NCBI RefSeq assembly: GCF_001486505.1
Contig: NZ_LN909059.1
Coordinates: 1-64,000, forward strand
Reading direction: 5' to 3'
Length of the DNA stretch: 64,000 bases
Origin: Paenibacillus rubinfantis
Lineage (GTDB): Bacteria; Bacillota; Bacilli; Paenibacillales; Paenibacillaceae
In this document: piece by piece, positions 1-7,328 of the stretch
Numbering within the stretch: the first letter of the stretch is position 1
Layout of the letters: each line of letters opens with the position of its first letter
Translations under genes and position numbers: made by a program
Notes under the pieces: model-generated
What the model saw: only the letters and a program-made list of their open reading frames with translations
The model's database searches: none
What the model was told of the DNA's origin: nothing

Positions 1-1393
1 CGGCGTCGGCCTGCGCCTGCACGTTGGCATAGAGCGCCTTCCGCACCGGGCCGCGTGGCCCGGCCTTGATGATTAGGCGCTGTGTCGCCGCCCACTGGCG
101 GATGCGCTCGGCCTCGCGCGCCCGCTCGGTCTTGAGGCTGGCAAAGCCCTGCTTGCGGCCCGCAATGGCCGCCTGCCGCTGCCGCTGATACTCGGCGAAC
201 AACGCCGCGCTCGACGGGTGTGGTTGTCGCGGGCGCGGCTCGTATCGCCGCCTCGCCTCCTTCGCTGCGCGGCTCTTGTCGCGCTCGAACGGCCCTAGCC
301 GGTCGGTCAGCGCCTTCATGGATAGATCGCGCCCGGCTTCGCTGGCCTTGCACCACAAGCCTAGACCGGCATCGCCGATCACAAGGCCCGCGCCGCGCGG
401 CTTGATCTGCAAGCCATGCTCGGCGAGCGCGGCGTGTAGCTCCTGCCAACTGGTGGCCCGGCGCATGGCAGGGGCAACCTCGCGCGCGGCGTAGCCTATG
501 AGGCTATCGACGCCCGCGTGCGCCTCCATGTCCGCCGCTTTGCCGTCTATCCCTGCTCCATCGCGGCCAGCGCCATTTCGCGCCCGTCGCACGCTGTCAG
601 GCTGTTGGGTTCGTCCTTGCTCCATACGATCACGTGCATGACGCGGCAGTAGTTCCGAATACCGTCCCGGCCCGTGTGCCACACCGCTGCCGGACAGGTT
701 TCGCAAACCGTTGTAGGTTTCGGCCTCTGGCCGCTCGGCAAGCGCGAGATGGTAGGACTGACGTAGGAACTCGCGGAAACGGGAGTCGTGTTGTCGCTCG
801 GGTCCGAGTTGGATTCGATCAGGTCGGTCATAGGCTTTTCCTTCGGTTAGGCCGTGGTTGGTGCGTTGCAGGCCGTGCTTGATTTCGAGGCGTTCGCACG
901 CCTCCATGAGCCGTTGCTTGTCAAAGAACGGCTCGACGTTTTGCAGGCCCGTGGGGTGAACCTTGTTGATGGCGACGTGCACGTGCAGGTGGTCGGTGTC
1001 GATATGCACGGCGCTGATGCGCTGATGGTCGGCGTAGCCGATGACGGCGCATAGCTCGTCCTCGATGGCGTGCAGCACGTCGAGCGGCGGGCGCTCGCCC
1101 GGCGGAAAGCTGTAGACAAGGTGATAGGTCTTGTCCGCCTTGGACCGCGTGTTGGCCGCCTGCGTGGCCTCTATGATCGTCGTGGCCTGCGCCGGGTCAT
1201 CGGTGCCGCAGTTCGTTACGCGATAGCTGGCGACCTTCTCGCCCTGCGTCGTCGTACCCTTGCTGTCCAGAATGTAATCGGCGGTGCGCTTCCAGCTTTC
1301 CGGCTCGATACCGCCTTGGGCCGCCACCATGTAGCGGACAAGCCGCGCCGGGCTGGAAGTGCCCGCCCGCCTCGGCACTCGCTTGGCGATCAT
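1..1393 (-). CDS. traI: TraI-like relaxase, N-terminal part (runs off the window)
   Basis: Relaxase of IncP-type mobilisation: it nicks oriT and leads the strand into the recipient. I translated the minus strand from ATG at 1393 down to base 1 with no stop, so the gene is open at the window edge (about 464 codons seen). The start MIAKRVPRR resembles RP4 TraI MIAKHVPMR. A metal-binding histidine motif is visible in HIDTDHLHVHVAINKVHPTG (three-His relaxase motif), after the conserved NTRSKADKTYHLVYSFPPGE. The ATG overlaps the TraJ stop (ATGA), so the two are translationally coupled. GC-rich codon use matches proteobacterial plasmids and differs from the Bacillota part of the window. Whether the C-terminal half is intact cannot be seen. 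Confidence 0.88.
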   Translation of the reverse strand, partial: MIAKRVPRRAGTSSPARLVRYMVAAQGGIEPESWKRTADYILDSKGTTTQGEKVASYRVTNCGTDDPAQATTIIEATQAANTRSKADKTYHLVYSFPPGERPPLDVLHAIEDELCAVIGYADHQRISAVHIDTDHLHVHVAINKVHPTGLQNVEPFFDKQRLMEACERLEIKHGLQRTNHGLTEGKAYDRPDRIQLGPERQHDSRFREFLRQSYHLALAERPEAETYNGLRNLSGSGVAHGPGRYSELLPRHARDRMEQGRTQQPDSVRRARNGAGRDGAGIDGKAADMEAHAGVDSLIGYAAREVAPAMRRATSWQELHAALAEHGLQIKPRGAGLVIGDAGLGLWCKASEAGRDLSMKALTDRLGPFERDKSRAAKEARRRYEPRPRQPHPSSAALFAEYQRQRQAAIAGRKQGFASLKTERAREAERIRQWAATQRLIIKAGPRGPVRKALYANVQAQADA

Positions 1394-1758
1394 TTGAGCG
1401 CCCGCCGCATGATGGCCGATAGCTCGGTCTGCAAGGCCCGGAACTCGGTCATCATCTTCTCAACGTCGATGGGCCGTGCGCCCTGCCCGCGCTTCTCGGC
1501 CAGCCACAGCTTTAGCAGCCCGGCCACGCGGCCAAGGTCGCCGTTGACCCGGCCAAGGTCCGCCACGGCCTTGAGGTCGTAGACGGACCGGATCGGATGA
1601 TTGAGGCCCGCCGCCAGCATGTAGGCGGACAGCGATAGACCGGCCTGCGCCGCCCGGACGGCGATCTCCGCTTTCTCGCCGTCCGTCACCCATACCTTGA
1701 TCGGCGGAACCTTCCGCCGGGGCCGGTCGGCCTGCTCGTTCATGTCGTCGTCTGCCAT
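1390..1758 (-). CDS. traJ: TraJ-like relaxosome protein
   Basis: Accessory oriT-binding protein that guides the TraI relaxase to the nick site. About 122 residues, close to RP4 TraJ. It has the ribbon-helix-helix-like core PPIKVWVTDGEKAEIAVRA, then GLSLSAYMLAAG and NGDLGRVAGLLKLWL, which parallel RP4 TraJ (PPIKVYCLPDEKAAI, GMSLSAYLLAVG, NGDLGRLGGLLKLWL). I chose the ATG at 1758 because an AGGAGG box lies about 10 bases upstream; a longer open frame to 1908 would run through the oriT region and has no ribosome site. Its stop overlaps the traI start. Confidence 0.85.
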   Translation of the reverse strand: MADDDMNEQADRPRRKVPPIKVWVTDGEKAEIAVRAAQAGLSLSAYMLAAGLNHPIRSVYDLKAVADLGRVNGDLGRVAGLLKLWLAEKRGQGARPIDVEKMMTEFRALQTELSAIMRRALK

Positions 1759-1869
1759 GCGCTGCGCGCCCTCCTTTTCGTTTGGTGCCTCCCCTTCGTC
1801 GCGGCAGCGACCGTGAGCCTCGCAGAGCAAGATGCCGTCGAGCCGCAGGCGAGTAAGGGGCGGTGTTGG

Positions 1870-1925
1870 GGGTCTGCGCGGCTCGCCGCGTAGGCCCACA
1901 ACACACATCTTGCCGTCCTGTCTCT
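1870..1925. other. oriT: Candidate oriT: TraJ-type inverted repeat and nic-like site
   Basis: Between divergent traJ and traK, where RP4 has its oriT. A perfect inverted repeat CGCGGC-TC-GCCGCG lies at 1877-1890, and 15 bases further is ACATCTTGCC (1905-1914). The P-type nick consensus is ATCCTG followed by a pyrimidine; ATCTTG|C here (nick expected between 1912 and 1913) fits the MOBP pattern with one change. The placement follows the RP4 arrangement; the exact nick is inferred. Confidence 0.6.
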
Positions 1926-1933
1926 GCCAATTT

Positions 1934-2092
1934 TACGCAACTCTACGCAAGGATGCCAGAAATATCGCCTACAGGCGATATTTCCCTTGCGCGCTTGCCT
2001 TAACTTGCCTAGAATTGCCTTCAGTTGCGCTAAATTGCCTTAACGGGCTTGCGCAATTGCCCTAAATTTACTAGAATTGCGTTGAGTTGCCT
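1934..2092. repeat. Helically phased TTGC repeats (probable TraK-binding array)
   Basis: TTGC tetramers start at 1987, 1995, 2005, 2015, 2025, 2035, 2049, 2057, 2077 and 2087; five of them are exactly 10 bp apart, mostly as TTGCCT or TTGCGC. On the other side of the palindrome the complement GCAA occurs at 1937 and 1947, also 10 bp apart. In RP4, TraK wraps an intrinsically bent leading-region DNA of about this size next to oriT, so a TraK array is the natural reading. The repeat spacing is seen; the binding is inferred. Confidence 0.65.
1960..1983. repeat. Perfect 11-bp palindrome in the oriT leading region
   Basis: AAATATCGCCT-AC-AGGCGATATTT is a perfect inverted repeat with a 2-base centre. 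It lies between the nic-like site and the phased TTGC repeats. It may be an operator for the divergent traJ/traK promoters or a cruciform; it lacks a T-run, so a terminator role is less likely. Confidence 0.7.
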
Positions 2093-2151
2093 AACGCGCT
2101 ATAGTGAGTCGCCACGCGGCAAAATGAGGCGCTTTATCGGAGAAACAGCAG

Positions 2152-2565
2152 ATGACGGATAACACCAAAAAGGTGCATCGCGGCGCGGGCCGGGTCGCCT
2201 TTCTGGCCCGTCTGGCTGACTTCCAAAGGCTGCTCGACGCGGGCCACCCGATGCGGTCGATCTACGACGATCACAAGGACCAACTCGGGATCGGGTATCC
2301 GCAATTCACAAAGTATGTCGGCAGATATGTGAGGAAGGCAGACCATGACAGGCACCAAACCGGAAGCGGGCAAGGCCACGCCGCCGCCCCGCAAGTCCCC
2401 TCCCCGGCCCCAGCGACAAGCGCAGGACCGGCACAGCAACCCACCGCAGGAAGTGCCGGAGCCGCAAGCGCCGGAACTTCCCCCGGACAGCGGCCCGGCA
2501 AACCCGCCCGGCCCGGATTCCAGCACAACCCAAACAGCGGCAATGACCGCGACGATCTCATCTGA
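2152..2565 (+). CDS. traK: TraK-like oriT-binding protein
   Basis: Third relaxosome protein; in RP4 it binds and bends the oriT leading region. 137 residues, divergent from traJ across oriT. Residues about 12-62 (GRVAFLARLADFQRLLDAG ... YPQFTKYVGRYVRK) match the DNA-binding half of RP4 TraK (GLVDFLASKPEIEQALADG ... YETFRKHVRKY). The rest is a Pro/Ala/Gly-rich tail of low complexity, also a TraK trait. It is followed after 16 bases by traL with its own AGGAG site. Confidence 0.8.
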   Translation: MTDNTKKVHRGAGRVAFLARLADFQRLLDAGHPMRSIYDDHKDQLGIGYPQFTKYVGRYVRKADHDRHQTGSGQGHAAAPQVPSPAPATSAGPAQQPTAGSAGAASAGTSPGQRPGKPARPGFQHNPNSGNDRDDLI

Positions 2566-2581
2566 AAGGAGCGACGATTTT

Positions 2582-3139
2582 ATGAAGCAAGTTCATTTCA
2601 CCCTGCAAGGCAAAGGCGGCGTCGGCAAGTCCTTCGTGTCGAGCCTCATCACGCAATACCTGCGCGCCAAGGGCGAGCCGGTCGTTGCCGTCGATACGGA
2701 CCCGGTGAACGCCACCCTTGCGGGCTATAAGGCTTTCGGCACCCAGCGCCTTGAACTGATGGAAGGCGGCTCGCTGGTCGAGCGTAACTTTGACGCGCTG
2801 ATTGAGCGCGTGGTGGCCGAAGATTCGCACTTCGTCATCGACAACGGCGCGGCGAGCTTCATTCCGCTGTCCTATTACATCGCCGAAAACGACGCTATCA
2901 ACGTGATTGCCGGGCACGGCAAACATTACCGGCTGCGCTTCTTTCCGCACCGGGACGCGGCGAGGTTCACCGTTGGCATTGATGCCGAGTGGAGCGACGA
3001 GAAGCCCGGCGGACTGGCGAACTACACGCCGAGCTATGAGGGCGGCAACGACGCTTGCCAGCCCGGCGAGGTGGCGATTTCCGATTTGCTCGCCCGATCC
3101 CCATCGTGGAAGTCGCTGCGGAGGCCGACGCCATGGTGA
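2582..3139 (+). pseudogene. traL: TraL-like ATPase, truncated and fused to the qacEdelta1 tail
   Basis: Starts as a ParA/MinD-type ATPase: MKQVHFTLQGKGGVGKSF has the deviant Walker A box, followed by VDTDPVNATLAGYKAF and VIDNGAASFIPLSYY, all as in RP4 TraL (VLQGKGGVGKS, DTDPVNATFEGYKAL, IDNGASSFVPLSHY). Similarity stops near residue 115 (about base 2930), well before the usual 240-residue length. About 50 residues of unknown origin follow, then from about 3085 the frame ends with LLARSPSWKSLRRPTPW, the known C-terminus of qacEdelta1 of the class 1 integron 3' conserved segment. The fusion shows two deletion or recombination joints. A functional TraL is unlikely; the start has an AGGAG site 10 bases upstream. 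Confidence 0.8.
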
Positions 3140-3972
3140 CGGTGTTCGGCATTCTGAATCTCACCGAGGACTCCTTCTTCGATGAGAGCCGGCGGCTAGA
3201 CCCCGCCGGCGCTGTCACCGCGGCGATCGAAATGCTGCGAGTCGGAGCAGACGTCGTGGATGTCGGACCGGCCGCCAGCCATCCGGACGCGAGGCCTGTA
3301 TCGCCGGCCGATGAGATCAGACGTATTGCGCCGCTCTTAGACGCCCTGTCCGATCAGATGCACCGTGTTTCAATCGACAGCTTCCAACCGGAAACCCAGC
3401 GCTATGCGCTCAAGCGCGGCGTGGGCTACCTGAACGATATCCAAGGATTTCCTGACCCTGCGCTCTATCCCGATATTGCTGAGGCGGACTGCAGGCTGGT
3501 GGTTATGCACTCAGCGCAGCGGGATGGCATCGCCACCCGCACCGGTCACCTTCGACCCGAAGACGCGCTCGACGAGATTGTGCGGTTCTTCGAGGCGCGG
3601 GTTTCCGCCTTGCGACGGAGCGGGGTCGCTGCCGACCGGCTCATCCTCGATCCGGGGATGGGATTTTTCTTGAGCCCCGCACCGGAAACATCGCTGCACG
3701 TGCTGTCGAACCTTCAAAAGCTGAAGTCGGCGTTGGGGCTTCCGCTATTGGTCTCGGTGTCGCGGAAATCCTTCTTGGGCGCCACCGTTGGCCTTCCTGT
3801 AAAGGATCTGGGTCCAGCGAGCCTTGCGGCGGAACTTCACGCGATCGGCAATGGCGCTGACTACGTCCGCACCCACGCGCCTGGAGATCTGCGAAGCGCA
3901 ATCACCATCTCGGAAACCCTCGCGAAATTTCGCAGTCGCGACGCCAGAGACCGAGGGTTAGATCATGCCTAG
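3133..3972 (+). CDS. sul1: Sulfonamide-insensitive dihydropteroate synthase Sul1
   Basis: Makes dihydropteroate from pABA and hydroxymethyl-dihydropterin while discriminating against sulfonamides. 279 residues, exactly the Sul1 length, starting MVTVFGILNLTEDSFFDESR at the ATG that overlaps the qacEdelta1 end, as in every class 1 integron 3' conserved segment. DHPS signatures are seen: ILNLTEDSFF, DVVDVGPAASHP, LILDPGMGFF, SVSRKSFLG, VRTHAPGDL. Against the Sul1 sequence I remember there may be two changes (Ala in RVGADVVD where I recall Ser, and Ile in ITISETLAKF where I recall Phe). There is no integrase, attC or cassette upstream, so the gene sits in a degraded segment and its promoter (usually Pc) is missing; it may be read from the tra promoter. 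Confidence 0.96.
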   Translation: MVTVFGILNLTEDSFFDESRRLDPAGAVTAAIEMLRVGADVVDVGPAASHPDARPVSPADEIRRIAPLLDALSDQMHRVSIDSFQPETQRYALKRGVGYLNDIQGFPDPALYPDIAEADCRLVVMHSAQRDGIATRTGHLRPEDALDEIVRFFEARVSALRRSGVAADRLILDPGMGFFLSPAPETSLHVLSNLQKLKSALGLPLLVSVSRKSFLGATVGLPVKDLGPASLAAELHAIGNGADYVRTHAPGDLRSAITISETLAKFRSRDARDRGLDHA

Positions 3973-4099
3973 CATTCACCTTCCGGCCGCCCGCTAGCGG
4001 ACCCTGGTCAGGTTCCGCGAAGGTGGGCGCAGACATGCTGGGCTCGTCAGGATCAAACTGCACTATGAGGCGGCGGTTCATACCGCGCCAGGGGAGCGA

Positions 4100-4189
4100 A
4101 TGGACAGCGAGGAGCCTCCGAACGTTCGGGTCGCCTGCTCGGGTGATATCGACGAGGTTGTGCGGCTGATGCACGACGCTGCGGCGTGG
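4100..4189 (+). pseudogene. orf5 (GNAT acetyltransferase) of the integron 3' conserved segment, first 30 codons
   Basis: MDSEEPPNVRVACSGDIDEV is the start of the orf5 protein that normally follows sul1. Only 30 codons remain. After GCGGCGTGG the sequence passes into IS6100; both partners share GCGTGG at the joint, so a short-homology or IS-driven deletion is likely. Confidence 0.85.
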
Positions 4190-4802
4190 CTTTGATCCGA
4201 GCTGGCGCCTGGATGAAACCTACGTCAAGGTGCGGGGCAAGTGGACCTACCTGTACCGGGCAGTCGACAAGCGGGGCGACACGATCGATTTCTACCTGTC
4301 GCCGACCCGCAGCGCCAAGGCAGCGAAGCGGTTCCTGGGCAAGGCCCTGCGAGGCCTGAAGCACTGGGAAAAGCCTGCCACGCTCAATACCGACAAAGCG
4401 CCGAGCTATGGTGCAGCGATCACCGAATTGAAGCGCGAAGGAAAGCTGGACCGGGAGACGGCCCACCGGCAGGTGAAGTATCTCAATAACGTGATCGAGG
4501 CCGATCACGGAAAGCTCAAGATACTGATCAAGCCGGTGCGCGGTTTCAAATCGATCCCCACGGCCTATGCCACGATCAAGGGATTCGAAGTCATGCGAGC
4601 CCTGCGCAAAGGACAGGCTCGCCCCTGGTGCCTGCAGCCCGGCATCAGGGGCGAGGTGCGCCTTGTGGAGAGAGCTTTTGGCATTGGGCCCTCGGCGCTG
4701 ACGGAGGCCATGGGCATGCTCAACCACCATTTCGCAGCAGCCGCCTGATCGGCGCAGAGCGACAGCCTACCTCTGACTGCCGCCAATCTTTGCAACAGAG
4801 CC
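4184..4802 (+). mobile_element. IS6100: IS6100, 5'-truncated (IS6 family)
   Basis: Right 620 bp of the 880-bp IS6100. The right inverted repeat TTTGCAACAGAGCC is intact at 4789-4802. The transposase frame 4185-4748 keeps DDE residues (Asp in WRLDETYVKV, Asp in NTDKAPSYG, Glu in NVIEADHGKLK) and the C-terminus GMLNHHFAAAA, but has lost about 70 N-terminal residues including the helix-turn-helix, and the left inverted repeat. It cannot encode a full transposase, although IS6-type ends can be used by one in trans. Confidence 0.93.
4185..4748 (+). pseudogene. tnpA: IS6100 transposase, N-terminally truncated
   Basis: Open frame continuing from the orf5 joint; 187 codons of the about 264 expected. 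IS6-family transposases act by replicative cointegration, and this copy probably made the sul1 rearrangement before losing its own left end. Confidence 0.9.
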
Positions 4803-4936
4803 CCTTTGTGGACCGGGTTTCCGAGGTCCGCTTTGTCCGCGACGGCAAGGTGCATGTCGATCTCAACCACTGGACCGCGACGACGATCTACGACGAGGGC
4901 GAGACGGTTCAAGTGATCCAGAGCCGCAAGGCATAG
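4803..4936 (+). pseudogene. 3' fragment of an interrupted plasmid gene
   Basis: Directly after the IS6100 end an open frame reads FVDRVSEVRFVRDGKVHVDL ... TIYDEGETVQVIQSRKA and stops at 4936. I do not recognise it. The unexplained residues before the qacEdelta1 tail (2930-3085, ending CQPGEVAIS) may be the other half of the same gene, because the frame and composition suit and the sul1 module sits between them. This is inference. Confidence 0.45.
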
Positions 4937-4956
4937 ACGAGAGGGGCGACACCAAA

Positions 4957-5223
4957 ATGAACAAGGAACGGCGCAAGCGGATCGAGGAAGCGAGCGCGAA
5001 GATCGCCGAGGCCGAGGCCGCGCTACAGGCCGCGCAGGAGATCATTCAAGAGGTCCGCGACGGCGAGGAATCGGCGCGTGAAAACCTGCCGGAGAGCTTG
5101 CAGGACGGCGAGCGCGGGCAGGCGATGCAGGAAGCGATAGACGCGCTCGACAGCGCCTTGAGCGAGATCGAGGGCGTCGATCTTTCGGAAATCAGCAGCC
5201 AGCTTGAAACAGCGGCGCAGTAA
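4957..5223 (+). CDS. Small coiled-coil plasmid protein, unknown function
   Basis: 88 residues, acidic and almost entirely helical: Glu/Ala/Lys heptads through AEAEAALQAAQEIIQEVRD and a second helix near the C-terminus. Start ATG has GAGAGG about 11 bases upstream. Followed after 14 bases by the next small gene in the same direction, so probably one operon. No domain recognised. Confidence 0.6.
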   Translation: MNKERRKRIEEASAKIAEAEAALQAAQEIIQEVRDGEESARENLPESLQDGERGQAMQEAIDALDSALSEIEGVDLSEISSQLETAAQ

Positions 5224-5237
5224 GGGAGGGCGAGAGG

Positions 5238-5582
5238 ATGAAGGTAGAGACGCGGCAGAAGATCGAGCGGCAGATTGCGCGCCGGGCCGCCAAGGACTTG
5301 ATAGCGGCAGGCTACAAGGTGGCCGTGTTCGACGGCGAGGAAATCGCCTTGGAGGCCAGCACGGACGTGCGCGCGATCATCGCCGCCATGTTCAGCACCG
5401 ACGAGGACTATCTGTTTGCCATGACGCCCGGCGAGGACGGCAAGTTGAAGCGGGCCGGGTGGGTTCGCTTCATCTACGGCAATACCGGCTTCGACGTCAT
5501 CAACGACTACACCACCAATCTTGAAACCGTGCTGGCCGGGACGAACGCGCTCGCCGACCAGCTCGAAAGCAAGCACGCATAA
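5238..5582 (+). CDS. Small plasmid protein, unknown function
   Basis: 114 residues, soluble, with a basic helical start (MKVETRQKIERQIARRAAKD) and an alpha/beta-looking remainder (YKVAVFDGEEIAL, FIYGNTGFDVINDYTTNLE). Good AGGGAGGGCGAG ribosome site. Co-directional with the coiled-coil gene and the resolvase. I cannot assign a function. Confidence 0.6.
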   Translation: MKVETRQKIERQIARRAAKDLIAAGYKVAVFDGEEIALEASTDVRAIIAAMFSTDEDYLFAMTPGEDGKLKRAGWVRFIYGNTGFDVINDYTTNLETVLAGTNALADQLESKHA

Positions 5583-5611
5583 TTTCCGTCACAGCCAGTA
5601 AGGAGGCCAGC

Positions 5612-6291
5612 TTGCGCGATCCGGCAGACGAAGGCCGCACCCACGAAATGACCTTGCCCGGCGGATCGGGCGCGCGGATCGGCTACGCCCGCGTTTCCAC
5701 GCCGGAGCAGGACATATCCTTGCAGATCGACGCGCTAGAGCGCGCCGGTTGCTCCCGCATCTTTCAGGACGTGGCGAGCGGTGCGAAGGCCGAGCGCAAG
5801 GGACTGGACGAGGCGTTGGCCTACCTACGGCCCGGCGACACGCTTGTGGTCTGGAAGATCGACCGGCTAGGCCGGTCGCTCGCGCATCTTGTCGCCGTGG
5901 TGGAGGACTTGCGCAGCCGAGGAATCGGCTTTCGGTCGCTCACCGATCCGGGCATGGACACCACCACGGCCAGCGGCGCGCTGATTTTCCATATCTTCGG
6001 CGCGCTGGCCGCGTTCGAGCGCGAGCTAATCCGCGAGCGCACCAAGGCCGGTTTAGCCGTGGCGGCCGCGCCGCGCGCGGCCGACGCGGCGGCCGAAGGC
6101 CAGTTGTCACCGCTGCCGTGCTGAAACGGGCCAAGGCCCTGATGCACGACAAGGGGTTGACGGTGCGCGAGGCGGCGGGCGCGCTCAAGATCGGCAAGAC
6201 GGCCCTTTACGACGCGCTACGGGCCGCCGAGGACGAGGAACAGGTGAAGGCGGCCAAGACGCCGCCCCGGAAAGGGAGACGTGCCCGCTAG
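5612..6291 (+). pseudogene. Serine resolvase (Tn3/ParA type), frameshifted
   Basis: Small serine recombinase for resolving plasmid multimers or cointegrates. IGYARVSTPEQD holds the catalytic Ser, and DRLGRSLAHLV and GALAAFERELIRERTKAG follow in family order. The first frame stops at 6123, but the helix-turn-helix C-terminus (VLKRAKALMHDKGLTVREAA ... KTALYDALRA) continues in another frame to 6291. The shift lies in the GC run around 6070-6085 (CCGCGCGCGG), so either a one- or two-base indel has disabled the DNA-binding domain or the base call is wrong. The start is a TTG at 5612 with AGGAGG 5 bases upstream; an ATG at 5648 is the alternative. Confidence 0.8.
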
Positions 6292-6591
6292 GGCCGTTTT
6301 CCGGGCCGCTGGCGGCCTTTGGGCCTTGTGGGGTATCCAAGGCCCAGGCCACCCGCTAAAGCCGCTCCTGCGCCTCCTGTGGCGGTCGAGAGGTTCGCGC
6401 CGGGCAGTTTCGGGCGTAACATGGCAGCGACAGGCCCCGTTTGCGGGCCGCGATGCCGTCAGGATCGCACCGCCGCGCCCTTGCAACGCCGGAGGCGTCC
6501 GCCGCGATGCTCCGGCCCAAGGGTGCAAGGACGCTTTGCCACGGTGCAACGTGATCGCCATACGGCCCAACTCACAAACGGAGGTGCCACC
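6292..6591. other. Intergenic region without a recognisable gene
   Basis: 300 bases of GC-rich DNA between the resolvase and a small membrane protein. No open frame with a ribosome site and no clear repeats. It may hold the resolvase res site, but I see no dyad that proves it. Confidence 0.4.
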
Positions 6592-6834
6592 ATGTTCAAT
6601 ACCGCCCTTCACCGCCTGCTAGGCGCGGCCTACGGCCCCACTTACCGCCTCGCCGGAATCGGCGCGTGGATCTTCGGCGGCTATGGCCTGTTGATCCTCG
6701 CAATGGCGATGGCCGCAGGGCGCACCGCCGAGAGCTTCGCCGTCTACGGCAAGCCGCTGGCCCTCGCGGTCGCGCTCATCGCCTTGCGCCGGTTCTATAC
6801 CGGCGGCCTTCGCCGCCTCGCCCGGCGGCACTGA
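6592..6834 (+). CDS. Small inner-membrane protein
   Basis: 80 residues with two hydrophobic helices (about 20-40 and 52-65) and a basic tail (LRRLARRH). The ATG at 6592 follows GGAGG by 7 bases; longer in-frame upstream extension lacks a site. Lies before a strong terminator and convergent to the KfrB-domain gene. No family recognised. Confidence 0.6.
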   Translation: MFNTALHRLLGAAYGPTYRLAGIGAWIFGGYGLLILAMAMAAGRTAESFAVYGKPLALAVALIALRRFYTGGLRRLARRH

Positions 6835-6847
6835 TCGCGGGGCACGA

Positions 6848-6873
6848 AAAAAGGGCCGGTCGCCCGGCCCTTT
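6848..6873. terminator. Bidirectional terminator between convergent genes
   Basis: AAAGGGCCGG-tcgc-CCGGCCCTTT, preceded by an A-run on the plus strand and followed by TTTCG. It separates the small membrane protein from the convergent KfrB-domain gene. Confidence 0.75.
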
Positions 6874-6890
6874 CGTTCTCGCTTCCTCCC

Positions 6891-7310
6891 TTACAGTTCG
6901 ACGCCGCCGCCCCGTTCTCGAGAACGGGCTACGCTTCCCGTCTCGCGCCCTACGGCGGCTCCCCGGCCATTCTGATAGTTGACCGTGACCCGCTGCCCTT
7001 CGGCGAGCGCGGGGCCGCCCTTTTCCAGATCGCGGAACACCGAGCGGTCATGCACGACGATACCGCGCCCGTGCAGTTGGTAGACCTTTTCATAGTCCAC
7101 CTGTAGCACCTGCCCCGTGTAGCTCACCGGGGCATTGCGCACGGGCGGGCGCTGGGCGTCATCGAGGAAATAGACGCCCTTCGGCAAGCCCGCTTCCGGC
7201 AGCACCTTGAGCGTCACCCACTGGCCGCCTATCACCTTATCAAGCTGGCGGCTCCCGTTGAGAACCGCCACCTTGCGCGACCCTTCCGGCCTCATCATCA
7301 CTCGTTCCAT
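6891..7310 (-). CDS. KfrB-domain plasmid protein
   Basis: 139 residues. The central part YTGQVLQVDYEKVYQLHGRG followed by IVVHDRSVF and the closing GQRVTVNYQNGRG is the pattern I know from KfrB-type domains of IncP and related plasmids, often the C-terminal part of TraC-like or KfrB proteins. The start lies only about 20 bases from the joint to the IS3 element, so it could be the 3' part of a longer gene, although an ATG with GGGCGAGG upstream is present. Confidence 0.6.
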   Translation of the reverse strand: MERVMMRPEGSRKVAVLNGSRQLDKVIGGQWVTLKVLPEAGLPKGVYFLDDAQRPPVRNAPVSYTGQVLQVDYEKVYQLHGRGIVVHDRSVFRDLEKGGPALAEGQRVTVNYQNGRGAAVGRETGSVARSRERGGGVEL

Positions 7311-7328
7311 CGCCTCGCCCTTTTGGTG

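Noticed and set aside
3055..3972. A longer start for sul1 at 3055 (26 extra codons)
   Set aside because: The extra codons are the qacEdelta1 tail in another frame and TraL-fusion DNA; the known Sul1 start MVTVFGILNL at 3133 gives the exact family length.
1..7310. Class 1 integron (intI1, attI, gene cassettes)
   Set aside because: Only the tail of qacEdelta1, sul1 and a piece of orf5 are present; no integrase, attC or cassette was found.
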